64,000 nt of DNA from Polyangium sp. 6x1 (GTDB lineage Bacteria; Myxococcota_A; Polyangia; Polyangiales; Polyangiaceae), in contig NZ_JARZHH010000033.1 in NCBI RefSeq assembly GCF_029946515.1, positions 1 through 64,000 on the forward strand. The letters run 5' to 3'. Below, piece after piece: positions 37,287-45,632 of the stretch. Position 1 is the first letter of the stretch, and the number at the start of each line of letters is the position of its first letter. A program made the position numbers and the translations under genes. Under the pieces are notes generated by a model. The model saw only the letters and a list, made by a program, of their open reading frames with translations, was not told the DNA's origin and did no database searches.

Positions 37287-38588
37287 ATGGCCAGGTCCAA
37301 TCGAGTCGATCGAATCTTGCGTCACGTCCTTTCTCTCTCGATCGCGCCCGCCGCCGTCGCGTGCGGGATCGACACCGACGGCTTCACCGCCGTCACGTGC
37401 GGGTCCGAGCGTTACCTCTCCGATTTGCATGCTGCCGAGGAGCTCGATTTCATGCAGCTCGTCGACATCGGCGAGGGACCGTCGGATGAGCCGCGCGTGA
37501 TGACGACCTTCGGGACGAAGTGCGGCTCCGCGAGCAACGTCGCCATGTGCGAGGCAGCGATTGCCGCCGCCACGTCCACAAAGGGGTTTCGCCTGGGTCA
37601 GTGCGTCGATTCTTGTCCGCGCCACATCCTGATCACGAACAAGGGCGACGAGGTCGAGGTCCTCGATACGAAGGAGGCCGTCCTCGCCTTGATCGGACCC
37701 ATCGATACAGCGGGCGAGGCCGTGCTCGCCGCCGAGCTCGCGGAGTATCACGTCGCCTGCAACAACACGGAGGAGGGCGGCGTCCGGGCCGCGGGCTCCG
37801 GCTTCGAGGTCCTCGGCACGAGGTACACCGAGATCTGCGATCCCCTCGTGCGCGAGCTTTACCTCCTCGGCATCAACGCGGACGGGAATGCGCAGGAGAT
37901 CGATTCGGAGGTCATCGAATCGTCCAGCGCCTGCATTGGCCGGCGCCCCGCGGGGCTCGCGCGTCGCAAGGCCTGCGGCTCGACCCGCGTCGGCGCGTAC
38001 CTCGCGAGCGTCGCGCACCTGGAAGCCGCGAGCGTCGACGCATTCGAGGCCCTCGCCGCGGAGCTCGCCCACCACGGCGCGCCGCGCACGCTCGTCGAAC
38101 GCGCCGGCATCGCCCGACGCGACGAGGTCCGGCACGCGCGGGTGATGCGCAAGCTCGCGTCGCGCCACGGCGGCCTGTTCCGCGCCCCGAGCGTGGAAAA
38201 ACAAGCGCCGCGCTCCCTCGAGGCCATCGCGCTCGACAATGCCGTCGAGGGCTGCGTGCGCGAGACGTTCGGCGCGCTCGTCGGCATGTGGCAAGCGCGC
38301 GCCGCGAAGGATCCCGCGGTCCGCCGCGCGATGCGCCGGATCGCGCTCGACGAGGCCCGCCACGCCTCGCTCGCGTGGGCCATCGACGAATGGATTCGCC
38401 CGAGGCTCGACGCCGCGGCGCGAGAACGGGTGGAAGCCGCGCGCCGGAACACCCTCGAAATCGTGGCCGCCGAGGCGCGCGCTGGAAATGACCCCGAGCT
38501 CGTCTCGACCCTCGGCCTCCCCGACGGCGCGGCCGGCGAGCGGCTCGCGCGGCATTTCGAGGTCGCCGTGCTCGCGCTCTCCGCGTGA
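37287..38588 (+). CDS. Secreted ferritin-like di-iron protein
   Basis: The 433-residue protein starts at ATG 37287 and has a signal-like N-terminus (VLSLSIAPAAVACG). An unassigned Cys-containing region (about 30-215) precedes a four-helix ferritin-like domain: VAHLEAASVDAFEALAAEL, RRDEVRHARVMRKLA, NAVEGCVRETFGALVGMW and RIALDEARHASLAWAIDEW. The Glu and ExxH motifs supply a di-iron site. Whether it oxidises iron, a lipid or another substrate is unknown. Confidence 0.8.
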   Translation: MARSNRVDRILRHVLSLSIAPAAVACGIDTDGFTAVTCGSERYLSDLHAAEELDFMQLVDIGEGPSDEPRVMTTFGTKCGSASNVAMCEAAIAAATSTKGFRLGQCVDSCPRHILITNKGDEVEVLDTKEAVLALIGPIDTAGEAVLAAELAEYHVACNNTEEGGVRAAGSGFEVLGTRYTEICDPLVRELYLLGINADGNAQEIDSEVIESSSACIGRRPAGLARRKACGSTRVGAYLASVAHLEAASVDAFEALAAELAHHGAPRTLVERAGIARRDEVRHARVMRKLASRHGGLFRAPSVEKQAPRSLEAIALDNAVEGCVRETFGALVGMWQARAAKDPAVRRAMRRIALDEARHASLAWAIDEWIRPRLDAAARERVEAARRNTLEIVAAEARAGNDPELVSTLGLPDGAAGERLARHFEVAVLALSA

Positions 38589-38751
38589 TCGGTGGACGGG
38601 CTCGCGGGGCGGGCGCGCGGCCCGTGCCCGACGTGGTGGTCGTCGGCCCGCGCGACGGCGTGGAAATCCCCGAGGGCGCGGAGAGGGTCTGATCCGTTGC
38701 GTGCGCTCGGGCCTTCGCCTCGCCGCCGCCTTCGTGTACAATGCGCCCCGC

Positions 38752-39873
38752 ATGCGCGGCGCCATCCTCTTCAACGGCAATGCCGAGTCCGACGAATGGC
38801 TCATTCGGGCCGCGGCCCCATTCCTCGCGACGTCCCGGCACAGGGACCCGGCCATCGCCGCTGCGCGCCGCACCCTGCTCGTGACGGCCGGCTGGGCCGA
38901 GCACGAGTACGACGAGGCGCACGTCAAGCGCGCGCTCAACGCCGCGGGCTTCCCTTCGGTCTTCGAAAACGGCTTCGACCGCGCGCACGAAAACCTCTCC
39001 TTGCTGACCGAGCTCGACGGCGTCCTCGCCGAGGCGCCCGAGCTCGCCGAGGCGTTCCGCGAGCTGCGCCGCGCCGAGGCCACCGCGCGCAGGTTTTACC
39101 TCGAGCACAACGCGCACACGATCGACCTCTTCCGCCGCACGTTGCGCGAGGCGAAATCCGAGGCGCCCGATACCGATCTCCAGAGCCTGCTCGCCGACAT
39201 GACGCACCCCACGGGCCCGCGCGCGCTCGCCCGCCACGCCCTCGCGCGTGAGCTCCGGCGCGCCTTCCACACGCTCGAATCGAACGACGACCACCTCTTC
39301 GAGCTCTTCGGCGATATCGAGCGCCGCGCCTTCGACGCCGCCGGCGCCCTCTATCACCCGGCCTTCCGCGCCGCCAAGGAGCGCCTCGAGGCGCGCATCC
39401 TCTCCGCGAGCAACATCTTCCTCTTCGGCGGCCGGCTCGACCTCTTGCTCGGCGCGCTCCGCTTCTTCCGCCTGCGCGACGTCTTTGTCGAGGCCCTGCG
39501 CCGCGGCGCGCAGATCGTCGCCGTCTCCGCGGGCGCCATGGTCCTCTGCGAGCGCGTCATCGTGTACGACGATTTCGCCGAGACCCCGCGCGATTTCCAG
39601 CTCTACGATCGCGGCCTCGGCATCGTGCAGGACATCCAGATCTTCCCCCATTGCATGGAGCGCATTCAAACGGACGAACCCGACAACCTCGCGTACCTCG
39701 CGCGGAGGTTCCGCCATCACGCGTGCGTCGGCCTGAACCAGCGCTCGCTGCTCCTCTTCGACCTCTCGCCGCGCCGGGCCGTGAGCGTCGGCGCGGGCGA
39801 CGGCGTGTACGTCTTCGGCCCCGACGGGAGAAAGCGCTGCCATCGCGCCGGCGAGGAGGTCGCGATCTCGTGA
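38752..39873 (+). CDS. Peptidase S51/class I amidotransferase-like protein
   Basis: The 373-residue protein has ILFNGNAESDEWLI at the start and RGAQIVAVSAGAMVLCERVIVYDD, where SAGA is the nucleophile elbow of the S51 (cyanophycinase, dipeptidase E) family. Its length is greater than dipeptidase E because of an insert at about 70-230 that is mainly helical. Substrates may be isoaspartyl or cyanophycin-like peptides, but this is open. Start ATG 38752 is a choice; an in-frame GTG lies at 38701. The next gene overlaps its stop. Confidence 0.7.
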   Translation: MRGAILFNGNAESDEWLIRAAAPFLATSRHRDPAIAAARRTLLVTAGWAEHEYDEAHVKRALNAAGFPSVFENGFDRAHENLSLLTELDGVLAEAPELAEAFRELRRAEATARRFYLEHNAHTIDLFRRTLREAKSEAPDTDLQSLLADMTHPTGPRALARHALARELRRAFHTLESNDDHLFELFGDIERRAFDAAGALYHPAFRAAKERLEARILSASNIFLFGGRLDLLLGALRFFRLRDVFVEALRRGAQIVAVSAGAMVLCERVIVYDDFAETPRDFQLYDRGLGIVQDIQIFPHCMERIQTDEPDNLAYLARRFRHHACVGLNQRSLLLFDLSPRRAVSVGAGDGVYVFGPDGRKRCHRAGEEVAIS

Positions 39874-40850
39874 AGGGCATGGGCGTCGGGAAAAACCGGA
39901 TGTTTTCGTTCCTCGGCCACTGGTTCACCATCGCGCCGGTCGCGCGCCACACGCTCGCGCCCCGCCGCGTCTCGGCGTCGGTGCCGTTTCAGCTCACGGT
40001 CCCGGACGCGAAATACGGCGAGGTCCGCCTCTCGGGCCGATTGCATCACGCGCCGTCGGAGACGCTGCTCGTCGTCGTCCACGGCCTCGGGGGCGACGTG
40101 CGCAGCCATTACGTGCTCACGGCCGCCGGCGCCGCCGAGGCGGCCGGGATCGCGAGCCTGCGCGTGAACCTGCGCGGCTCCGACCGCACGGGCGAGGACA
40201 TCTACCACGCCGCCATCACCCAGGACCTCCACGCGACCCTCGCGAGCGCGGAGCTTTCCCGTTATTCACGCATCTTGCTCCTCGGATACTCGCTCGGCGG
40301 GCACATCGTCCTCCGCGCCGCGACCGAATCGACCCTCGACGCCCGCGTCCGCGCCGTCGCCGCGGTTTGTCCGCCGCTCGACCTCTTCATTGGCGCCCGC
40401 GCCATCGACGAGCCCACGCGGCTCGTGTATCGACGCCACATCCTCGCGGCCATCAAGGAGATCTACGCCGAGGTCGCCGGCCGCCGCCCCGTCCCCTTGC
40501 CGCTCCCCGAGGCGCGCCGCATCGCCACGATCCGCGACTGGGACGAGCACATCGTGGCGCCGCGCTTCGGCTTCCGCGGCGCGGACCATTATTACGGGGA
40601 ATCGAGCGTCGCGCCGCGGCTCGCGGAGATCGGCGTCCCCTCGCTCGTCGTGGCCGCCGAGCACGACCCCATGGTCCCGGCCCACACGCTCGTGCCCATT
40701 CTGTCCGGCGCGCGCCCGCCGCTCGAGGTGCGCTGGATCGATCGCGGCGGGCACGTCGGTTTTCCGGCCCGCGTCGACCTCGGTTTTTCCGGGCCGAGCG
40801 GGCTCGAAGATCAAGTCGTCGCGTGGCTCCTCGATCGCGCAGGCGCTTGA
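39870..40850 (+). CDS. YheT-like alpha/beta hydrolase
   Basis: The 326-residue protein starts with GTG at 39870 in the overlap GTGA with the S51-like gene, so the two are coupled (ATG 39879 and ATG 39900 are alternatives). The core has VVVHGLGGDVRSHYV, GYSLGGHIVLRAA (nucleophile Ser), VVAAEHDPMVP (acid) and RGGHVGFP (His), as in the YheT/EMB8 family of esterases. The physiological substrate is unknown; lipid or fatty-acid esters are common for relatives. Confidence 0.8.
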   Translation: MKGMGVGKNRMFSFLGHWFTIAPVARHTLAPRRVSASVPFQLTVPDAKYGEVRLSGRLHHAPSETLLVVVHGLGGDVRSHYVLTAAGAAEAAGIASLRVNLRGSDRTGEDIYHAAITQDLHATLASAELSRYSRILLLGYSLGGHIVLRAATESTLDARVRAVAAVCPPLDLFIGARAIDEPTRLVYRRHILAAIKEIYAEVAGRRPVPLPLPEARRIATIRDWDEHIVAPRFGFRGADHYYGESSVAPRLAEIGVPSLVVAAEHDPMVPAHTLVPILSGARPPLEVRWIDRGGHVGFPARVDLGFSGPSGLEDQVVAWLLDRAGA

Positions 40851-40854
40851 GCCG

Positions 40855-41433
40855 TCACTTGCACGTCCCCTCCATGTCCTCGCCGAAGCAGGCCACGTTG
40901 CACGGGCAGATGCTCGCGCCTTCGCAAACGCCCTGCACGCAATCCAGGTCGGACCAGCACTTTCCCGGGTCGAGCGGCTTCGGCTTGCAGCGGGTCGCGA
41001 CGCACGTGAACGTGAGCGGGCAATCCAAGGTCTTCTCGCAACAGCCGTTCAGGCCCGGGCACGTCGCCAGATCGACCGTGCCCGGAGGACATTTCCACCC
41101 TGAGGACGTGCAGATCGGCTCCCCGCTCGCCGTGGCTTGACAGGAGATCGCGCATTTCGGCTCCTCGCCGTTGCACATGATGGGGGGGGCTCCGCCCGTG
41201 CCGCCGCTGCTGGCCGTGCTGCCGCTGCTGCCGCCCCCTTGTCCGCCCGTGCCGCCGCTGCCCACGCTGCTGCTGCTGGCGCTGCCGCCGCCCTTGCCGC
41301 CGCTGCCGCCTTCCCCCGTGTTTTCACCCCCTTCGCCCCCGTTCCCCGAGGGCGGCTGATAACTCCCGAGCGCGCACGCAGTGAGCCCCAAGGACACGAT
41401 CGCGATCGAAACGAAGCCAAGTCGATACATCAT
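40855..41433 (-). CDS. Cys-rich lipoprotein, paralog of the next gene
   Basis: The 192-residue protein has a lipobox ending LGLTAC, then YQPPSGNGGEGGE and a Gly/Ser linker to about residue 80. A domain with about 18 Cys follows (CNGEEPKCAISCQ...CPPGTVDLATCPGLNGCC), probably a disulfide knot. It aligns along its whole length with the gene at 41494-42105, including CEKTLDCP-like and ICPCNVAC-like spacing. Both genes also share CGTGATAC-like sequence just upstream of the start. It is therefore a tandem duplicate. The function is unknown, presumably at the cell surface. Confidence 0.75.
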   Translation of the reverse strand: MMYRLGFVSIAIVSLGLTACALGSYQPPSGNGGEGGENTGEGGSGGKGGGSASSSSVGSGGTGGQGGGSSGSTASSGGTGGAPPIMCNGEEPKCAISCQATASGEPICTSSGWKCPPGTVDLATCPGLNGCCEKTLDCPLTFTCVATRCKPKPLDPGKCWSDLDCVQGVCEGASICPCNVACFGEDMEGTCK

Positions 41434-41469
41434 GCCCCGATTGTATCACGGAGCCGTGCGCGATCCCAT

Positions 41470-41500
41470 CCCGTGAGACGGGTGCGACGCGAGTCACGGG
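41470..41500 (-). terminator. Possible attenuating hairpins between paralog genes
   Basis: CCCGT (41470-41474) can pair with ACGGG (41478-41482) or, as CCCGTGA (41470-41476), with TCACGGG (41494-41500). The two alternatives are mutually exclusive, which is the shape of an attenuator between the upstream gene's stop and the downstream gene's start. No T-run is seen. Confidence 0.3.
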
Positions 41501-42105
41501 AGGCACACCCCCGGCTTGTCCGGCATGACGCAATCCGCGCCGCACGGGCAAACCTGGGCCCCGATGCAATGCGGCGTCGCGGCGGGGCAATCGTCGTCGA
41601 CGAAGCAGTTCGGGGACGCCAGCTTCTCCTTGCAGCGGTCATTGATGCACCTCGTCCCGATCGGACAGGGTGACCGCGGCACGTCCGAACAGCATCCGCC
41701 TGCGCCTTTGCAGACCGAGCGCTCGATCGTACCCATGGGGCAAACCCATTTCGAGTCGTGGCAGGTCGGCTCGACGACGACCTCCGCTTCGCAGTACTGC
41801 GTGCAGCCCTCCTTGGGGCCATCACACACCGACATATTCCCCCCGGATCCGCCATTGCCGCCCGTGCCGCCCCCGGTGGCCGCGCTGCCGCCGCTGCCGC
41901 CGGTTCCGCCATTTCCACCGCTGCCGACGCCGCTCGCAGTGGCCACCCCGCCACTGTCGCCGCCGCGGCCGCCGGTGCCCCCGCTGCTCGCGCCTTCACC
42001 CCCTTCGCCCCCGTTCCCCGACGGCGGCTGGTAACTGCCGAGCCCACAAGCCGCGACCCCTACGGCAACGATCGCGATGGACACGAAGCCAAATCGAAGG
42101 TTCAT
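41494..42105 (-). CDS. Cys-rich lipoprotein, paralog of the previous gene
   Basis: The 203-residue protein has lipobox VGVAAC, the same YQPPSGNGGEGGE tether as its neighbour, a longer Gly/Ser linker, and a Cys-rich C-terminal domain (CDGPKEGCTQYCEAEVV...CKGAGGCCSDVP...ICPCGADCVMP-type spacing). It begins 13 bp after the kinase-STAND gene on the same strand, so all three may be cotranscribed. Its function is unknown. Confidence 0.75.
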   Translation of the reverse strand: MNLRFGFVSIAIVAVGVAACGLGSYQPPSGNGGEGGEGASSGGTGGRGGDSGGVATASGVGSGGNGGTGGSGGSAATGGGTGGNGGSGGNMSVCDGPKEGCTQYCEAEVVVEPTCHDSKWVCPMGTIERSVCKGAGGCCSDVPRSPCPIGTRCINDRCKEKLASPNCFVDDDCPAATPHCIGAQVCPCGADCVMPDKPGVCLP

Positions 42106-42118
42106 GCCTTCGAGCGTA

Positions 42119-45100
42119 TCACGGAATGGCGAACGACCATATCACGGTGAGCGCCTTTCCCTCGAACGGCTGCACGTTCACCTGCCGGAACGCCCGGTCC
42201 ACGCACGCCCCGACCTTCGTCCCCACGAATCGCTCGTCGAGCGAGACCGCCGAGACCGTGCCGTTCGGATCGAGGACGAGCGCGACCTTGCCGTTGCCCT
42301 TCGGCTGCTCCTCGTCCTCGCGCTTGCACGAGGCCGCGACCACCTTCGCTTGCGAGAGCTTCGAGTACGCCTCGCCGAGCACCACCGACCGCGCCACGGG
42401 CCCGCCGCGCGCCTGCGGCAATGCCGTCACCGGCCCCGTGAGCCCGGGCTCGACCACGGGCGGCGGGATGTTCTCGGTCTCGCGGAGGAGGTCTTCGAGC
42501 GGCTCGGGCAGCTTCGCGTTGTCGCGCTCCTGCTTGACGATGTACTCGTCGAGCTGGCGCACGACGCTCGAATCGAGCGCCGTGGGCTCCTTCTGCGCCG
42601 AAGGCGACGCCTTCGCCTGGAGCGCGAGCGAGCCCTGCACGAGCTTCAGCGCCGTGAGCGCCGCCTTCGCCTCGGCCGCGCTCTTCTCGGCCTCCTTTTG
42701 CCCCGAGATGGCCCGCTCCCGGTCGGCCTGCGCCTTCGCCTCGCGCGCGAGCGCGAGCGCCCGATCCGCTTGCGCCAGCGCCGTGTCCGCCTCGGCCTGC
42801 GCGCGCTTGGCCTCGAGGTCGACGTACACCGTCCCCGCCCCGAGCGCGATGGCGCCGGCGAGGATACCCACGACGCCCACGATGATGCGGCTCCGCTGCG
42901 CCGCCGAGACGCTGGCCGCGTAAAACCGTTTCGGAGCGCCTTCGAGGCGGATCTGCCGCACCCGCAGGATCTCTTCGAGCAGGAGCAGGCGCCGCCTGCG
43001 CCAGAGCAGCTCGGGGTCGGGTTTTTCCTCCCAAACCCGCGCAGCGTCCTCGAAATCCTCGATGACGAGCCGCTCCTCGCGCTCGCTCGCGACCCAGTCC
43101 CGGAGCCTGCCCCAGTGCACGAGCAGCGCCTCGTGCGCGAGCGTCACGAGCTCGACCTCGCCGTCCTTGCGGCGCTCCGTCTCGCGCAGGACGAGCCGCG
43201 CCTCCGAGAAGATCTGCACGACCGCGCGCGCCTCGGGGCCGATCTCGCGCACGAGATCGCCGATCGGCCGCGTCATGCGCGCCCCCGCGGGCGTCGTGAG
43301 CGAGAGCAGGACGCGCTGCACCACGCGCTCGGTGCCCGCCTCCTTCACCGCGCGATCCAAGGTCTCGTTCGCGTGCCGCGAGAGCGCCCCGGAGAACTCG
43401 ATCGCGCGGAGCGACGAACGCGTGACGAGCCTGTTCGCGCGATCGCGGCTGCGCCAGAGCTCGCGCAGCGCGAACTCGACGAGCGGCATCGATCCGGCCG
43501 TCGTCTCCAGCGCTTCGAGCAGCTCCTTGCGCAGCCGCGGATCCTCGAACGTGTAGCCGTAGCTCTCGAACGCCGCGTCGATGACCTCGCCCCACGCGGC
43601 CGATCCGAGCGGCGAGACGAGCACCGCGCCGCGCGTGATCACGCGGCCCACCTGCTCGTGCGCGAGGATCGGATCGAGCAGGTCGCGCCGCGCCGTCACC
43701 ACGACGCGCAGGCCCGGCCAGGGCCGCTCGCCGAGCCGCGCGAGCAGATCGAGCGTCCACGTCTGGCTCTTGCCGCCGGGGCCCTGCGCGAGCGTGGCGA
43801 TCTCTTCGAGCTGATCGACGAGCAGCACGAGCCCGCGCTTGCCCTGCGAGAGCCACGCCTCGACCCGCGCGGCCGCCTCCTCGGGCGATCGCCGCGGATC
43901 GATGCCCATGTGAAAGAGCGCCGTCGTGAGGACCTGCCGCGGATCGGTGCCCGGCGAGATCAGCACGGTCTCCCATTGCCGCGGTCCGCCGAGCGCGCCG
44001 TCGGCGATCGCGGGCAGGATGCCGGCGCGCGCGAGGCTCGATTTGCCGCTCCCGCTCGGGCCGAGCAGCGCCGCGAGCCCGCGCGTGCGCAAGACCTCGA
44101 GCGCCGCCGCGACCTCGACCCGGCGGCCGAAGAACACGTCGCGATGCTCCCTCTCGAAGCGCTCGAGCCCGCGAAACGGCCCGTCCTCCTCCGGCGGCAG
44201 CGCGCGCCTCCGACCGACGAGCGCGCTGCGAATGCGTTCGAGCTCGATCGCCACGATCTCGGCCGATCGAGGCCGCTCTTCCGGCTCGGCGGCGAGCAGC
44301 GCGTCCACGAGATCGCCGAGCGAGGCCGGGATCTCCGACACCAGCTCGGCGACGCGCGGCGGCTTCTTTCGCCCGTGAAGGACCTCCTCGTCGAGCGAGC
44401 CCCGGCCCGCCGCGGGCGTCCGACCGACGAGGCACACGAAGAGCACCGCGCCGAGCGCATAGAGGTCACTCGCGCTCGTCGCGGGCGAGAGGTCACGCCA
44501 GCAGACAGGATCGACGAACCCGCGTTTGCCCCCGATCGCTTCGAGCGGCGAGCGAAATCCCCGATCGCTCGGGCGGTCGCCCGGCGTGCCGGGTGTGCTC
44601 GGGATCTTCGATCGCATCGAGGGAATGGTTTGTCCCGGCGTGTTCGTGGGCGACGCCGCGGAGATGCCGAAATCGATGAGCTTGTACGCCGCGGGCGTCC
44701 CGAGCAGGGCGACGTCGACGACCACGTTCGCGGGCGAGATGTCGCGGTGCACGAGCCCGGCGCCGTGGACCGCGACGAGCGCGGAGGCGATCGCGATGCC
44801 GGCGTCGATCGTCTCGCGCACCGAGAGCGTTTGCTTGTCGCGCAGCCGTTCGCCGAGCGACTCGCCCGCGACGTACTCCATCGCGAGCCCGATCACGCCG
44901 CGCGCCTCGTCGACGGGCAGCTGGTAGAAGCGCACGACGTTCGGGTGCTCGACGCGGCAGAGCCGCGCGGCCTCGTCGATGATCGCTTGTCTGCCGGCTT
45001 CGCCGCCCGCGTCGAGCGCAAAGAGCTTCACGGCCGAGAGCCGGAGCTTCGTCGTGCCTGCGGTCTCCTCGGCCAGCCAAACGGGCGCGAAGCCTCCTCG

Positions 45101-45196
45101 ACCGAGCTGCCGGACGAGCCAGAACGCCCCGATGCGTCGCGCGGCATCGGGGAGATCGGTCAGCCGACGGACAGCTTCGGGCAGGGCGCTCGACAT
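42119..45196 (-). CDS. Ser/Thr kinase fused to nSTAND ATPase with C-terminal TonB-like domain
   Basis: The 1025-residue protein joins three parts. Residues about 22-325 are a kinase with GRGGFAPVW, Lys57 (SAVK), HRDISPAN (Asp152) and DFGIS. Residues about 345-720 are an nSTAND1-type NTPase: FFGRRVE, Walker A GPSGSGKSS (379-387), Walker B LVLLVDQLEE (456-464) and LVTLAHEALLVHWGRLRDWV. A membrane helix near 745 (SRIIVGVVGILAGAIALGAG) precedes a coiled coil. The C-terminus (GKVALVLDPNGTVSAVSLDERFVGTKVGACVDRAF) resembles AgmX/PglI or TonB-type domains. The ATPase may sense a ligand and drive kinase clustering. Confidence 0.85.
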   Translation of the reverse strand: MSSALPEAVRRLTDLPDAARRIGAFWLVRQLGRGGFAPVWLAEETAGTTKLRLSAVKLFALDAGGEAGRQAIIDEAARLCRVEHPNVVRFYQLPVDEARGVIGLAMEYVAGESLGERLRDKQTLSVRETIDAGIAIASALVAVHGAGLVHRDISPANVVVDVALLGTPAAYKLIDFGISAASPTNTPGQTIPSMRSKIPSTPGTPGDRPSDRGFRSPLEAIGGKRGFVDPVCWRDLSPATSASDLYALGAVLFVCLVGRTPAAGRGSLDEEVLHGRKKPPRVAELVSEIPASLGDLVDALLAAEPEERPRSAEIVAIELERIRSALVGRRRALPPEEDGPFRGLERFEREHRDVFFGRRVEVAAALEVLRTRGLAALLGPSGSGKSSLARAGILPAIADGALGGPRQWETVLISPGTDPRQVLTTALFHMGIDPRRSPEEAAARVEAWLSQGKRGLVLLVDQLEEIATLAQGPGGKSQTWTLDLLARLGERPWPGLRVVVTARRDLLDPILAHEQVGRVITRGAVLVSPLGSAAWGEVIDAAFESYGYTFEDPRLRKELLEALETTAGSMPLVEFALRELWRSRDRANRLVTRSSLRAIEFSGALSRHANETLDRAVKEAGTERVVQRVLLSLTTPAGARMTRPIGDLVREIGPEARAVVQIFSEARLVLRETERRKDGEVELVTLAHEALLVHWGRLRDWVASEREERLVIEDFEDAARVWEEKPDPELLWRRRRLLLLEEILRVRQIRLEGAPKRFYAASVSAAQRSRIIVGVVGILAGAIALGAGTVYVDLEAKRAQAEADTALAQADRALALAREAKAQADRERAISGQKEAEKSAAEAKAALTALKLVQGSLALQAKASPSAQKEPTALDSSVVRQLDEYIVKQERDNAKLPEPLEDLLRETENIPPPVVEPGLTGPVTALPQARGGPVARSVVLGEAYSKLSQAKVVAASCKREDEEQPKGNGKVALVLDPNGTVSAVSLDERFVGTKVGACVDRAFRQVNVQPFEGKALTVIWSFAIP

Positions 45197-45208
45197 GCCA
45201 GGGAGGAC

Positions 45209-45238
45209 ATTGTCCCCAAGGCCAGGGGGGCGTGTCAA
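45209..45238 (-). promoter_or_regulatory. Sigma70-like promoter before the kinase-STAND gene
   Basis: On the minus strand TTGACA (45233-45238), an 18-bp spacer and GACAAT (45209-45214) form a -35/-10 pair with 6/6 and 4/6 consensus matches. Transcription would start about 6 nt before the ATG at 45194-45196, so the message would be nearly leaderless. This agrees with the absence of a purine-rich ribosome site there; the sequence just before the start is CCTCCC. Confidence 0.5.
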
Positions 45239-45260
45239 ATGGAGCCGACGCGGGATCGAA

Positions 45261-45611
45261 CTACGCGCGCGAGCGACGGAAGAGGTCCTCCAGGACGTCG
45301 ACCCGATCGGCGGCGATGCAGAGCATCCAGTGGCTCACGCGATGGTCGGGAATGCCATACGCAATGAGGCGCAGCTTGCCGGAGAGCCCGCGCGGCGGCA
45401 GCGCGGTGCTGAAGACGGGCGTCGTCCGCGTCGCCGCCATCTCTGGCCGCGTCCGGGGCGCGTCTTCGAGCGGCTGCTGCTCGGGCCTGGTCCAGTGTGC
45501 GCGGCCGATCGGGCGCGGCGACGTCTCGCGCGGCAAGCCGGGCCGGTCCTCCAGGCTGAGATCGGCGCCCCAGAACGGCAGGTCTTTTTGTCGATGTTCC
45601 TTCGTATGCAT
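45261..45611 (-). CDS. Small protein of unknown function downstream of alcohol dehydrogenase
   Basis: The 116-residue protein has a Pro/Arg-rich, likely disordered N-terminal half and a compact end: GLSGKLRLIAYGIPDHRVSHWMLCIAADRVDVLEDLF. I do not recognise the family name, but such an end, with a His-Trp-Met and Asp-Val-Leu pattern, looks conserved. It lies 21 bp after the alcohol dehydrogenase stop on the same strand, so it is probably cotranscribed. Confidence 0.6.
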   Translation of the reverse strand: MHTKEHRQKDLPFWGADLSLEDRPGLPRETSPRPIGRAHWTRPEQQPLEDAPRTRPEMAATRTTPVFSTALPPRGLSGKLRLIAYGIPDHRVSHWMLCIAADRVDVLEDLFRRSRA

Positions 45612-45632
45612 GTCCGGCTCCCTTCTGGAAAA

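Noticed and set aside
42077-45367. 1096-codon open frame opposite the kinase-STAND gene
   Set aside because: The translation is Arg/Ala/Asp-rich without motifs, whereas the other strand has kinase and ATPase motifs in order.
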